From Acidobacterium capsulatum ATCC 51196 (lineage in GTDB: Bacteria; Acidobacteriota; Terriglobia; Terriglobales; Acidobacteriaceae), in assembly GCF_000022565.1 (NCBI RefSeq), contig NC_012483.1, positions 4,030,001 through 4,094,000 on the forward strand: DNA of 64,000 nt, read 5' to 3'. The position numbers and the translations under genes are program-made. The notes under the pieces were generated by a model that searched no databases, was not told the DNA's origin, and worked only from the letters and a program-made list of their open reading frames with translations. The stretch's first letter is position 1, and each line of letters opens with the position of its first letter. Shown piece by piece: positions 1 through 9,497 of the stretch.

Positions 1-50
1 GCCAGACTCAGGGTCAGCACCAGACCCAGCACGCAAGACTTACGAAACAT
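1..50 (-). CDS. N-terminus of a secreted protein (partial)
   Basis: The reverse strand opens with an ATG whose complement is at 48-50. It reads MFRKSCVLGLVLTLSL before leaving the window. A basic n-region followed by a hydrophobic stretch is typical of a Sec signal peptide. Only 16 codons are visible, so the function cannot be given. It lies 154 bp downstream of the TonB-like gene on the same strand and could share its transcript. Confidence 0.5.
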   Translation of the reverse strand, partial: MFRKSCVLGLVLTLSL

Positions 51-204
51 TGATGGCTCCTGACTGCATTTTTATCGTCCCGGCATCCCGCCGGCCCGTT
101 GTTCAATCTCTCTGTTCCGGCCCCGGCCGGAGTCTCCTGTGAATCCATGATTACCACGCCACGGGATATCACCCGCCGCATCCCTCAAAAACTCCCCAAG
201 GCCG

Positions 205-1278
205 CTAGGTCATTTGGAATGAGATGCGAATGAGGCTCACCTGGTCCACCGGATGCCCATCCCGGGTCGCCGGCTTGAAGCGAATCTTCTCGGCTGCGGC
301 AATGGCCTGCTGGTCCAGCCCCGCGCCCAGTCCACGCACCACGCCCAGCACCTGTACCTGTCCCTGCGCCGTGAACCGCACCCGCAGCGTCACATCGCCC
401 TGAATATGCTCGGCCCGCGCCTGGGCAGTGTACTGCGGTAGCGGCTTCCACAACACCACAATCGGAGTCGTCTGCGCCTGCTGCACCTGCCCATGCGCCC
501 CGCCGTTGCCATACATATTGCCGCCAAACGAAGGCTGGGCCACGCGTCCATGTCCGCCCGGACGCCCCGTGCCGCCCACCACGCCGCTGCCAAAGCCGGT
601 GGAGGCTACCGTGCCGCGGCTCCGACCGCCGGGAACGCCTGACGACACCCCGGAGCCAAAGTTCACGCCATGCACCGCGCCGCGCCGGGCCGCACCCGCG
701 CCCTGGCTCGCGCCCGGAGCTGAGTGAAAGGCTCCCACCGCTGCCACCGTGGGCCGCTGGTTGGCGTTCGGATTCGGATGCACACCCTCGGGATCGCCAA
801 AGCCGCCCGTGTGCATCGTGGGCCGCTGCCGGTTGTTCGCCACTGCCGTCGGCCGCGCGCTTTGAAACAGACCCACCTTCGGCTTCGGAGGCGGAGCCAC
901 CCGCACCGGCGGCGCTGGCCGGAACTTCGGCAGCACCGGCTCCGGCGTCTTGATATGCACCGGCTTCGGCGGCGGAGGCGGCGTCTTCACCGGCGCCGGA
1001 GGAATAATCTTCGAGGGCTGCGTCTCCGTAATCTTCGGCGGAGGCGGCAGATGCACCGGCGGCGGGGGAATATAAGGCTTCGGCTGGGGAATGGGGAAGA
1101 TCAGCTCTGTAGACTGCATCTGATGGATGCGCTGATGCACCTGCGAGACGGTCAGCAGAATAGCCAGCGCCGCAATCAGCACATTCACAACCAGGCTGAC
1201 ACCAAACGACCCGAAGCGCTTTTCTTCTTCCGGCAGCAGTCCGAAATTATCGTGCTTCGAACGGTCTGTCGTTGCCAT
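205..1278 (-). CDS. TonB-family energy transducer
   Basis: This 357-residue protein has TonB architecture. A short cytoplasmic N-terminus is followed by one transmembrane helix at about residues 25-45 (VSLVVNVLIAALAILLTV). A long proline-rich spacer (about 60-140) with PPPP and KPxP runs comes next, then a Gly-rich linker, then a C-terminal TonB domain (about 275-357). That domain has the family signature of a Y..AR...QG.V.L...... stretch and a final FKPA..DG.PV segment. TonB proteins pass proton-motive force from ExbB/ExbD in the inner membrane to outer-membrane receptors. No exbB or exbD is seen nearby; the TonB-dependent receptors at 38.5-42.0 and 62.9-64 kb are possible clients. The Gly/Ala-rich linker (about 180-265) is unusually long. 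Confidence 0.88.
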   Translation of the reverse strand: MATTDRSKHDNFGLLPEEEKRFGSFGVSLVVNVLIAALAILLTVSQVHQRIHQMQSTELIFPIPQPKPYIPPPPVHLPPPPKITETQPSKIIPPAPVKTPPPPPKPVHIKTPEPVLPKFRPAPPVRVAPPPKPKVGLFQSARPTAVANNRQRPTMHTGGFGDPEGVHPNPNANQRPTVAAVGAFHSAPGASQGAGAARRGAVHGVNFGSGVSSGVPGGRSRGTVASTGFGSGVVGGTGRPGGHGRVAQPSFGGNMYGNGGAHGQVQQAQTTPIVVLWKPLPQYTAQARAEHIQGDVTLRVRFTAQGQVQVLGVVRGLGAGLDQQAIAAAEKIRFKPATRDGHPVDQVSLIRISFQMT

Positions 1279-1824
1279 AAACAGCGATTACTCCCAAGGG
1301 GTTAAGGCGGGCGTACCCGCCGTCATCATCGTTCTCGAGCGCTTCCTCGAAGACCTCGTCCGAGACTCTGCCATCTGTTTGCATGCATCTCGATGGCCAT
1401 TCTCGTGGCCGTTCTCTTCTGGAGAGAGCCGGAACTGTGTTGTGAGCCATTTACAGCCCGCAAGCCTGAAAGAAAGGGTTGGAAATTGCGATTCGGGACC
1501 GGCGAACGCGCGCAACTGCCCGGTCTCTCTGCTGCGAGCATAACCCGTTCGTCACCAATTTGCTCTCCCACAAAAGCAGGAGGTCACTCGCTTCGGTAAC
1601 CATGCCCCTCCCGGCGCCGCATTCACGCATCGCCTTACCAATACGAGATGCGCACCCACACGCATTCGCTCGCGGGCCGGAGAGAAAATTTTGTCTGTAT
1701 TCCAAAAACGGAACCGTGGACGCAATGGGAACATACACTGAGACAGGCAGTATCCTACGGCGTCCATGTGGCCGTCTTATGAACAAAATCTCAGGCTTCG
1801 CGCCTCTCGTTTCATCAGAAAGGA
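1279..1824. other. Intergenic region between divergent tonB-like gene and galE
   Basis: This 546-bp gap separates two divergent genes. Open frames occur on both strands, but none has a clear ribosome-binding site or a recognisable protein family. It presumably holds the promoters of both genes. I see no strong palindrome or RNA gene in it. Confidence 0.5.
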
Positions 1825-2808
1825 ATGACTCGCTTGCGCATTCTCGTAACTGGCGGTGCAGGATACATTGGCGGGACCGTGGCAGGGCTGCTCGTCTCCC
1901 AGGGCCACGACGTCGTGGTGCTCGACAACCTCGGGCACAGCAAACGCTCCATGATTCCGGCTGGAACCACCTTTGTCGAGGCCGATCTGGCCGACCGCGC
2001 CACCGTCGAGAGCACCCTGCGCGACGGCATCGAGGCCGTGCTGCACTTTGCCGCGCTGATTGAGGCCGGCGAAAGCATGCAGGTGCCCGAGCGCTACTTC
2101 CGCAACAATACCGCCTCGACGCTCACGCTCTTTGAGGCCATGCTGGCTGCCGGAGTGAACAAGCTGGTCTTCTCCTCGACCGCCGCCGTCTACGGCGAGC
2201 CCGAGTCCACGCCCATCCGCGAAGACGCAAAGCTGCAGCCCACCAACGCCTATGGCGAATCCAAGCTCCTCGTCGAGCAGATGCTCGCCTGGCTGCACCG
2301 CTGCCACGGCCTGCGCTACGCCAGCCTGCGCTATTTCAACGTGGCCGGAGCCATGCCCGGGCGCGGCGAGGCCCACGAGCCCGAATCGCACCTGATCCCG
2401 CTCATCCTCGACGCCGCCATAGGCCGCCGCGCCGCCATCAAGGTCTACGGCAGCGACTACCCCACGCCTGACGGCACCTGCATCCGCGACTACATCCATG
2501 TGCGCGACCTGGCCAAGGCGCACCTGCTCGCGCTCGATGCCCTCAACGACGAGTCCCGCCCCGGCCGCCTCATCTATAACCTCGGCAATGGCCAGGGCTT
2601 CTCCGTCCGCGAAGTCATCGAGACCGCACGCCGCGTCACCGGCCGCGAGATTCCCGTTATCGAAGAAACTCGCCGCCCGGGCGACCCCGCCGTGCTGGTC
2701 GCCAGCTCTGAAAAAATTCGTCAGGATCTCGGCTGGACGCCCGAACTTGCCTCGATCGAACAGATTCTCACCAGCGCCTGGGAGTGGCACCAGCAGCGCT
2801 ACGAGTAA
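1825..2808 (+). CDS. galE: UDP-glucose 4-epimerase
   Basis: This 327-residue short-chain dehydrogenase of the extended type interconverts UDP-glucose and UDP-galactose in the cytoplasm. Evidence is the N-terminal NAD-binding loop GGAGYIG (about residues 9-15), the catalytic Ser in FSSTAAVYG (about 117-125) and the YxxxK pair in NAYGESK. GalE-type motifs such as RYFNVAGA, DGTCIRDYIHV and the C-terminal DLGW also appear. Length is close to the usual 330-340. The start is supported by AGAAAGGA just upstream. It supplies galactosyl donors for polysaccharide or LPS. Because these motifs are shared with other UDP-hexose epimerases, specificity for glucose versus GlcNAc is not certain. Confidence 0.93.
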   Translation: MTRLRILVTGGAGYIGGTVAGLLVSQGHDVVVLDNLGHSKRSMIPAGTTFVEADLADRATVESTLRDGIEAVLHFAALIEAGESMQVPERYFRNNTASTLTLFEAMLAAGVNKLVFSSTAAVYGEPESTPIREDAKLQPTNAYGESKLLVEQMLAWLHRCHGLRYASLRYFNVAGAMPGRGEAHEPESHLIPLILDAAIGRRAAIKVYGSDYPTPDGTCIRDYIHVRDLAKAHLLALDALNDESRPGRLIYNLGNGQGFSVREVIETARRVTGREIPVIEETRRPGDPAVLVASSEKIRQDLGWTPELASIEQILTSAWEWHQQRYE

Positions 2809-2981
2809 GAATTACCGCCCGGAGGGAAATCCCTACACACCGGAACCCTCCGGGCATCCCGCCCATCGGGCGTGTAAAAATAAGGTCACGGATGTTTCGC
2901 GTCGCGCTCCAGCACAACGTCTTGCTTCGCTCCGCTCCTTCGCCGCAGCGCCGCGGCCCGGGGAGATGGCAAAGGGCGCGC

Positions 2982-5390
2982 ATGCTCCTCACCCTCATCC
3001 CATGCCTATTCGCAGGAGTCCTCGCCGCCAGCGCCTGCACACCCTCTTCTTTGCCCTCCGCAGGCAATCGCTTGCCCGCAAAGTTCCAGCCGGCTGGCGG
3101 ATGCTGCGGCATCACGCTCGTCGTGCCTCCGGCGCAAAACCTCATTCCGCATCTCGCCATCGCGCCCAAACTCGGCGACTTCCTGCTGCTGCCCAACCAC
3201 TCCGCAGTGGCCGCGCAGATGCTCCGAGTGCCGCACTTCATTGAGCGCTACCCTGACGATGGCGGCCGGCCAGACGATGCCACCACGGCTTATCTCGGCT
3301 ACACGCACAACGCTTTCTACGCGGCCTTTGTCTGCAAAGACCCTGACCCCAAAGACGTGCGCGCGCACATGGTCGCCCGCGACTCGCTCGGCAATGACGA
3401 CAAGGTCACGCTCTTTCTCGACACCTTCGGCGATCATCGCCGCGCCTTCGTCTTTCAGAGCAATGCTGACGGCATTCAGGCCGATGCGCTCTACAGCGAG
3501 CAGAACGGCTACGACTACTCCTTCGATACGGTCTGGGACACATGGGGCCGCCGCACGCCCTACGGCTTCGTCGTGCTCATGCGCATCCCCTTCGTGAGCC
3601 TCTATTTCTCCAAGGCACGCCCCGATCAGCTCCGCCGCTGGGGCATCATCCTTGAGCGCGACGTCGCCAGCAACGGCGAGTCGGACTTCTGGCCCCGCAG
3701 CCGTCATGACGTCGCAGGCAGGCTCACCCAGGAGCGCATCGTCGAAGGCTTCCAGGACATTGGCCACGGCCAGAACGTGCAGTTGGAGCCCTACGCGCTC
3801 GCCCGCAATCTGCGCCAGCTCAATAGCGTCAATCCCGTCAATCCTTACTTTGAAGACAAGCACCTGCAGGGCTACGCCGGGCTCGACGCCAAATTCATCC
3901 TGCACAACAGCCTCGTGCTCGACACCACGCTCAACCCTGACTTCAGCCAGGTCGGCGTGGACAATCCCGCCGCGCCCAACCAACGCTTCCCGGCTTATTT
4001 TCCTGAGGTGCGTCCGTTCTTCATTGAGAACAGCAGCTACTTCCAGACGCCCATCAACCTCTACTACACCGACAACATTGTGCGGCCGCAGTTTGGCGCG
4101 CGCCTCACAGGCAAGGCCGGCCCGTGGGCGCTCGGCCTGCTCGGCGTCGATGATCGCGGACCCGGCGAAGCCGTGCCGCCCGGCAACCCTCAGGCCAACA
4201 CCCGCGCGCTCGATTATCTGGCCCGCGTGGACCGCGACCTCGGCAAGCTCTCTGACGTGGGCGTCATCTACGCCGATCGCGAATACCTCGGCTCCTTCAA
4301 CCGCGACGGCGGCGTGGACTACCGTGCCCGTTTCCGCAACCGCTGGACCGTCACCGGACAGGCGATGACCTCCGAGACGAGCAATCTCAGCAACTCCACT
4401 GACGGCGAGCAGGAGTGCGAAAGCACCAGCCTCGACTGCAGCGGCCAGGCCTACATGCAGGGCATCAGCTATTCGGCGCTCCACAACAGTTGGTGGATCA
4501 ATTACGACGACACCGCGGCCGGCTTCGTCACCGATACCGGATTCTTCCGCCGGCCCGACGTGCGCCAGGCAAAAGGCTCCTACAACTACACCTTTCGCCC
4601 TGCCAGCGGCCCGGTGCTCTCTGACGACATTGACTTCTACACCGAGCGCATCTGGGACCACCACGGCACGCCGCTCGACTTCTACTTCAATCCGTCTTAC
4701 AACATCAACTTCAAGCGCCAAACGTACTTCGGCCTATGGGCCAACTTCGGCCAGGACCGCCTGCGCCCCATCGATTACTCGCAGCTCACCGGCGACGTCG
4801 AATATCACAGCCACGTCGCCGGAGCCAGCTTCTCGACCTCGCCCGTGCCCTATCTCGGCTTCAGCGCCTCCTACTCCGGAGGAACGGTCATCAACTATTC
4901 GCCGCCCTCGAACGATGCGCCGGCTCCCGTCGACGAATCGCAGCCCAGCATCAGCGTCGAGATCAAGGCCCTGCGCGCCATCGACCTGCAGAACAGTTAT
5001 TCGTTCACGCGCTTCTCCACGCTCAACAGCGGCCAGACCGTTTATGACAACCACCAGATCGTCAGCCGCTGGAACTACCAGATGACCAAGGCCGCTTCGC
5101 TCAACCTCATCGGCCAGTACATCTCCACTCTGCCCAACGAGCAGTACACCGACGCCAGCAACTCCCAGTCGCTCTTTGCCGACGCTCTCTTCACTTACAT
5201 GCCCCACCCCGGCACGGCGTTTTACTTCGGCTACATCGGCAACTTTGACAATTACGACCGCTCGCTCTGCACCCGCCTGCCCGACGGCCTCTGCAATTCC
5301 AGCGATCCCATCCTGCCCACCAACAGCCCCACCCTCATGAACGATGGCAAGACGATCTACGTGAAGATGACCTACCTGCTGCGCTTCTAG
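2982..5390 (+). CDS. DUF5916 outer-membrane protein with CBM9-like domain
   Basis: This 802-residue protein combines an N-terminal carbohydrate-binding family 9-like beta-sandwich (about residues 80-260) with a large C-terminal region predicted to form a beta-barrel (DUF5916). A family-typical stretch is LNPDFSQVGVDNPAAP, followed by FPEVRPFFIENSSYF. The C-terminus ends in aromatic YLLRF, as expected for an outer-membrane barrel. I chose ATG 2982 because it starts directly at a signal peptide (MLLTLIPCLFAGVLAASA). ATG 2892, 30 codons upstream, is an alternative that gives a long basic n-region. The biological role is unknown; a surface glycan-binding or membrane-complex role is inference. It follows galE by 173 bp. 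Confidence 0.82.
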   Translation: MLLTLIPCLFAGVLAASACTPSSLPSAGNRLPAKFQPAGGCCGITLVVPPAQNLIPHLAIAPKLGDFLLLPNHSAVAAQMLRVPHFIERYPDDGGRPDDATTAYLGYTHNAFYAAFVCKDPDPKDVRAHMVARDSLGNDDKVTLFLDTFGDHRRAFVFQSNADGIQADALYSEQNGYDYSFDTVWDTWGRRTPYGFVVLMRIPFVSLYFSKARPDQLRRWGIILERDVASNGESDFWPRSRHDVAGRLTQERIVEGFQDIGHGQNVQLEPYALARNLRQLNSVNPVNPYFEDKHLQGYAGLDAKFILHNSLVLDTTLNPDFSQVGVDNPAAPNQRFPAYFPEVRPFFIENSSYFQTPINLYYTDNIVRPQFGARLTGKAGPWALGLLGVDDRGPGEAVPPGNPQANTRALDYLARVDRDLGKLSDVGVIYADREYLGSFNRDGGVDYRARFRNRWTVTGQAMTSETSNLSNSTDGEQECESTSLDCSGQAYMQGISYSALHNSWWINYDDTAAGFVTDTGFFRRPDVRQAKGSYNYTFRPASGPVLSDDIDFYTERIWDHHGTPLDFYFNPSYNINFKRQTYFGLWANFGQDRLRPIDYSQLTGDVEYHSHVAGASFSTSPVPYLGFSASYSGGTVINYSPPSNDAPAPVDESQPSISVEIKALRAIDLQNSYSFTRFSTLNSGQTVYDNHQIVSRWNYQMTKAASLNLIGQYISTLPNEQYTDASNSQSLFADALFTYMPHPGTAFYFGYIGNFDNYDRSLCTRLPDGLCNSSDPILPTNSPTLMNDGKTIYVKMTYLLRF

Positions 5391-5442
5391 CCGAATCGTC
5401 CTGCCCCTGCGTCCGCGCCGCCGCGCGTGCAACAATACTCGC

Positions 5443-7281
5443 GTGACCCCCGCCAGCCCTCTGCCGCGCTATCAGCAAGCTCTCGCCGCAGCCACCCGGA
5501 ACAGCACCCGCTTCCAGCGACTGGACCGCCGTTGGGTTGCCGCCAAAATCATCCTTTTTCTCATCTTCGCTGTGGCCAGCCTCGCGGTCATTCACTACGC
5601 ACCGCAATACTCCTTTGCCCTCGCGCTCTTAATCGTCGCCATCATCGTTACATTTGTTCTGCACGAGCGCACTCTTGCCCGCCTGCGCCGCTCTCAGCGC
5701 CTCATGCGCTTCTGTGAGCAGGCCATGGCCCGGCTGGAAGACCGCTGGCCCGGCACCGGCGCGAGCGGAGAGCGCTTTCTTGACAACGCCCACCTCTACG
5801 CCCGCGACCTCGATCTCTTCGGCTCCGGCTCGCTCTTTGAGCTGCTCTCCATCTGCCGCACCCGCTCTGGAGAAGAGACGCTCGCCCACTGGCTGCTCAC
5901 GCCCGCGCTGGTCGAGGTCATCGGGCAGCGTCAGTCTGCCGTGCAGGATCTCGCGCCCCGCTTCGACTTTCGTGAAGCCATGGCGCTCGCCGGCGAAGAG
6001 ATGCAGGTCGGCGTCCATCCTGAAAAGTTCATCGCGTGGTGCGAGGCCCCGTCACCTCTCGCGAGATTCTTTAGCCGCTTCATCGCTCCGCTGCTGGCGC
6101 TGCTTTGGGTCGCCACCCTCGTCCTCTGGTTCATCGAGTACGCCCGCACCGGCGTCGCAGGCTCTCCGCTCTGGATCATCGCCATCTCGGTACTCAACTA
6201 CGGCGTGCGCTTCCTCTTCGGCAAGGGGGCCGAATCCGCCGCTGACGCCGTCGAAGAAGCAGTCACCGCGCATGACCTGGCGCTGCTTTCCGCCGTCTTC
6301 GAGCTGATGGAACACGAGGCCTTCCAGTCGGAAAAACTGCTGGCCCTGCAGTCTGTCGTTGGCCGTCAGCCGGAGTGCGCTTCCCGTGCATTACGCAGCC
6401 TGAACCGCCGCCTGCAGTGGTTGGAATCGCGCCACAACATGGCCCTGCGCCTCTTCGCGCCATTTCTCTTTACCACTACGCTCTTGGTCTCTCCCGTTGA
6501 GGCGTGGCGTCAGCAACACGGCCGCCACCTGCAAGCATGGCTCACCGCCGCCGGCGAAATCGAAGCCCTGCTCTCGCTCTCCTGCTACGCCGCGGAGCAT
6601 CCGCAGGCAGTCTTCCCGGCCTTCACCGCCGAGACTCCCACCTTCCACGCCACCGCGCTCACGCACCCGCTGCTGCCCGCCAGCCGCGCCGTGCCCAACG
6701 ATGTGCGCCTGGACGCCAGCCTGCAGCTCATCGTGCTCAGCGGACCCAACATGGCCGGCAAGAGCACTCTGCTGCGCGCCATTGGCCTCAACGCCGTGCT
6801 CGCACAGGCCGGAGCGCCCGTCTGCGCCGCGCAACTCACGCTCTCGCCGCTTGCCGTTGCGGCCTCCATCTGCGTGCTCGATTCGCTGCAGGGTGGCCTC
6901 TCGCGTTTCTATGCCGAGATTCAGCGCCTGAAGCAGATGCAGGACCGCGCCCTCGCCACGCCCGGCGTGCTCTTTCTGCTGGACGAACTCTTCTCCGGCA
7001 CCAACTCCAACGACCGCCGCACTGGCACTGAAGCCATCGTGCGCACCCTGCTGCGTCACGCGGCCATCGGCATCGTCACCACGCACGATCTCGCGCTCAC
7101 GCAGATTGTTGATCGGCTCGGGGACCGTCCCGGGGATCAGCTCGGGGGCCACGCGGCCAACTACCACTTCGGCGACCGCTTTCATTCCGGCGAGCTTCAC
7201 TTCGACTACCGCATGACGCCCGGCATCGTGGAATCCACCAACGCACTCCAGCTCATGCGCGCCGTCGGTCTCGACGTGTAA
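5443..7281 (+). CDS. Membrane-anchored MutS-like ATPase
   Basis: This 612-residue protein ends in a MutS domain V ATPase. Walker A is GPNMAGKST at residues 434-442, and Walker B is LLDE with D514/E515 followed by the family signature FSGTNSNDRRTG. The mismatch-recognition and connector domains of true MutS are missing. The N-terminus instead has two predicted membrane helices (about 36-52 and 56-74), and another hydrophobic pair lies around 210-250. It belongs to a membrane-associated branch of MutS-related proteins of unknown function and should not be read as mismatch repair MutS. The start is GTG at 5443, with no strong Shine-Dalgarno. It is followed 20 bp later by a PfkB kinase, so probably shares an operon with it. 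Confidence 0.82.
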   Translation: MTPASPLPRYQQALAAATRNSTRFQRLDRRWVAAKIILFLIFAVASLAVIHYAPQYSFALALLIVAIIVTFVLHERTLARLRRSQRLMRFCEQAMARLEDRWPGTGASGERFLDNAHLYARDLDLFGSGSLFELLSICRTRSGEETLAHWLLTPALVEVIGQRQSAVQDLAPRFDFREAMALAGEEMQVGVHPEKFIAWCEAPSPLARFFSRFIAPLLALLWVATLVLWFIEYARTGVAGSPLWIIAISVLNYGVRFLFGKGAESAADAVEEAVTAHDLALLSAVFELMEHEAFQSEKLLALQSVVGRQPECASRALRSLNRRLQWLESRHNMALRLFAPFLFTTTLLVSPVEAWRQQHGRHLQAWLTAAGEIEALLSLSCYAAEHPQAVFPAFTAETPTFHATALTHPLLPASRAVPNDVRLDASLQLIVLSGPNMAGKSTLLRAIGLNAVLAQAGAPVCAAQLTLSPLAVAASICVLDSLQGGLSRFYAEIQRLKQMQDRALATPGVLFLLDELFSGTNSNDRRTGTEAIVRTLLRHAAIGIVTTHDLALTQIVDRLGDRPGDQLGGHAANYHFGDRFHSGELHFDYRMTPGIVESTNALQLMRAVGLDV

Positions 7282-7301
7282 AGTCGTATCCATTACTCCT
7301 C

Positions 7302-8240
7302 ATGCCTGAACAGCGCAAACCTATTCTCGTCATGGGCATCTTCGCCCTAGATCTCGCCTTCCGCACGCACAAGCTGCCCGCCTGGGGAGAAACCGTCGTC
7401 GGCTCCTCGCTCGCCACCGCCCCCGGCGGCAAAGGGACCAACCAGGCCATCGCCGCCGCGCGCCTCGGTGCGGAGACATACTTCCTCAGCAAAATCGGCA
7501 TGGATGCCTTTGGCCACATCGCCGAAGCCGCTTATCGTGAGGCCGGCGTGCGCACCGATTTTCTCCGCCGCGACCCCCACGCCGCCACCGGTGCGGCCGC
7601 CATCCTGCTCGATGACGCAAGCGGCGAAAACGCCATCGTCGTCTCGCCCGGCTCCGCCAGCGCGCTCACCACTGCTGAAATTGATGCCGCCCACGAAGCC
7701 ATCGCCCGCTCGGCCTGTTTCCTCACGCAGTGCGAGCTTCCGCTGCCGCTCGTCCGGCACGCGCTCGGCCTCGCGCGCTCGCTCGGCGTGCCCACTGTTC
7801 TCAATCCCGCGCCCGCCGTCGCCGGGGCAGAGAGCCTGCTGCCGCTCTGCGATTTCGTCACGCCCAACGAGCATGAGGCGCAGGCGCTCACCGGCCTGCC
7901 TGTCTCCACGCTGGCCGAGGCAGAGGCTGCGGCCGATGTGCTGCTCGCACGCGGCGCACGCCATGCCATCCTCACGCTGGGCGCGCGAGGAGCTTACGTC
8001 AAAAGCGCTACACTGAAGCAGCACATTCCCGCCTTCGACGCCGGGCCTGTGGTTGATACCACCGGCGCGGGCGACGCCTTCAACGCGGGCTTCGCCGCCG
8101 CTCTGGCCGAGGGCATGGGTGTGATTAGAGCCGCGCGTTTTGGATGCGCCGTGGCGGGCATCGCAGTCACGCGGCCCGGCACCTCGCCCTCCATGCCGCG
8201 CCGCCACGAAGTTGAAGCTCTGCTCGCGCGCCACGCCTGA
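7302..8240 (+). CDS. rbsK: PfkB-family sugar kinase (ribokinase or deoxyribokinase)
   Basis: This 312-residue cytoplasmic kinase of the ribokinase/PfkB family phosphorylates a pentose at O5 using ATP. Visible signatures are the N-terminal GGKGTNQAIAAARLG sugar-binding segment and the C-terminal DTTGAGDAFNAG, in which D258 is the catalytic base. The substrate cannot be fixed from motifs. The next gene is deoC, 41 bp downstream, and an aldehyde dehydrogenase follows, so 2-deoxyribose (giving deoxyribose-5-phosphate for DeoC) is as likely as ribose. The symbol rbsK is a family label only. Confidence 0.87.
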   Translation: MPEQRKPILVMGIFALDLAFRTHKLPAWGETVVGSSLATAPGGKGTNQAIAAARLGAETYFLSKIGMDAFGHIAEAAYREAGVRTDFLRRDPHAATGAAAILLDDASGENAIVVSPGSASALTTAEIDAAHEAIARSACFLTQCELPLPLVRHALGLARSLGVPTVLNPAPAVAGAESLLPLCDFVTPNEHEAQALTGLPVSTLAEAEAAADVLLARGARHAILTLGARGAYVKSATLKQHIPAFDAGPVVDTTGAGDAFNAGFAAALAEGMGVIRAARFGCAVAGIAVTRPGTSPSMPRRHEVEALLARHA

Positions 8241-8281
8241 TTGCGCATCGCACGCGCAGGCCGCCATAAGGATTCGTTCTC

Positions 8282-9289
8282 ATGAGCCACGCCAGCACCG
8301 CATCGCATTCCTCTTCAGCGTCCGCCCCCTTGCATCTGCCTGTGGGCAACCCCGGCTTGCCGCTCGATCTGGACTGGGTCGCCTCGGTCACCGCCAACAG
8401 CAGCGCCATCGAGCGCCGCGTGCAGACGCTCACCGCGCGCCGCACCGTCAAAAAAGACTGGCAGGCCGCGTGGCTGCTCAAGGCCATCACCTGCATTGAC
8501 CTCACCACGCTCTCGGGCGATGACACCGCCGAGCGCGTGCGCCGCCTCTGCGCCAAGGCGCGCCAGCCGCTCAAGCCGGAGTTGGTGCAGGCTCTCGGCA
8601 TCACGCCGCTGCGTCTCACCGTGGGCGCGGTCTGTGTGTATCACACCTTCGTCGAGACCGCCGTGCAGGCGCTCGCGGGCTCCGGCATTCCTGTCGCTGC
8701 GGTCTCCACCGGCTTTCCTGCCGGTCTTTCACCGCTCGCCGAGCGCGTGTCTGAGATTCGCCGCTCTGTCGAAGCCGGTGCGCGCGAAATCGACATCGTC
8801 ATCCAGCGCGGACAGGTGCTCACCGGCCAGTGGCAAGCGCTCTACGATGAGGTCGCCACCTTCAAACAGGCCTGCGGCCCCGGCGTGCATCTCAAGGCGA
8901 TTCTCGGCACCGGCGACCTCATGACGCTGCGCAACGTGGGCCGCGCCAGCGTGGTGGCCATGATGGCCGGAGCGGACTTCATCAAGACCTCCACCGGCAA
9001 GGAAGCCGTCAACGCCACGCTGCCCGTTTCGCTCGTCATGGCGCGCGCCATTCGCCAGTACTTCGAGCGCACCGGCATCGCCGTCGGCTTCAAGCCCGCC
9101 GGTGGCCTGCGCACTGCGAAACAGGCGCTCGAATGGATGTTCCTCATGCGCGAAGAACTCGGCCGCGCCTGGCTTGAGCCGCATCTGTTCCGCTTCGGCG
9201 CGAGCGGCATGCTCACCGACATCGAGCGCCAGTTGGAGCACCACGTCACCGGCCGCTACTCCGCCGCTTACCGCCAGCCGATGGCCTGA
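8282..9289 (+). CDS. deoC: Deoxyribose-phosphate aldolase
   Basis: This 335-residue class I aldolase cleaves 2-deoxyribose-5-phosphate to acetaldehyde and glyceraldehyde-3-phosphate. The Schiff-base lysine is in FIKTSTGK (K235), and the second conserved lysine is in GFKPAGGLRT (K271). The early motif LKAITCIDLTTL also fits. It is longer than E. coli DeoC (about 260) because of a roughly 60-residue N-terminal extension, which is seen in many DeoC homologues, including animal ones. It sits between a PfkB kinase and an aldehyde dehydrogenase, which suggests kinase, aldolase, then acetaldehyde oxidation for deoxynucleoside or deoxyribose use. Confidence 0.94.
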   Translation: MSHASTASHSSSASAPLHLPVGNPGLPLDLDWVASVTANSSAIERRVQTLTARRTVKKDWQAAWLLKAITCIDLTTLSGDDTAERVRRLCAKARQPLKPELVQALGITPLRLTVGAVCVYHTFVETAVQALAGSGIPVAAVSTGFPAGLSPLAERVSEIRRSVEAGAREIDIVIQRGQVLTGQWQALYDEVATFKQACGPGVHLKAILGTGDLMTLRNVGRASVVAMMAGADFIKTSTGKEAVNATLPVSLVMARAIRQYFERTGIAVGFKPAGGLRTAKQALEWMFLMREELGRAWLEPHLFRFGASGMLTDIERQLEHHVTGRYSAAYRQPMA

Positions 9290-9352
9290 CGCCGCTGAGA
9301 TCATGACCAATAAGCGTCCATCGCAACTCCAGGCAGAGACGGAAAGTATCAG

Positions 9353-9489
9353 GGCATGGCTTTAGCCATGCCACAAGCACTGAGCAAAATCCGAGGGCTT
9401 TAGCCCCTGAAAACCGTGAAGGGTGCGGGCCTTGGCCCGCGCATCCACCGATCCAACCAACCCATGGGCTCTCGCCCTTGAGGGAATCA
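9353..9489. repeat. Cluster of short palindromes, GGGCTTTAGCCC family
   Basis: Four small hairpin-forming palindromes sit in the deoC-ALDH gap. They are GGCATGGCTTTAGCCATGCC (9353-9372), GGGCTTTAGCCC (9395-9406), GCGGGCCTTGGCCCGC (9425-9440) and an imperfect GGGCTCTCGCCC near 9470. All share a CTTTAG-like or CTT-like loop with variable stems, so structure is kept while stem sequence changes. They are not followed by T-runs, so they are not typical terminators. A sister cluster lies just after the ALDH gene. Confidence 0.7.
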
Positions 9490-9497
9490 AGACTCCG

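Noticed and set aside
1777-2790. 337-codon minus-strand frame opposite galE
   Set aside because: Shadow of galE, Gly/Ala-rich with no recognisable fold.
3006-4721. Long minus-strand open frame (571 codons) opposite the DUF5916 gene
   Set aside because: Antisense shadow caused by strong GC third-position bias; sequence is Val/Ala/Glu-rich without domains, and the plus-strand protein has clear family motifs.
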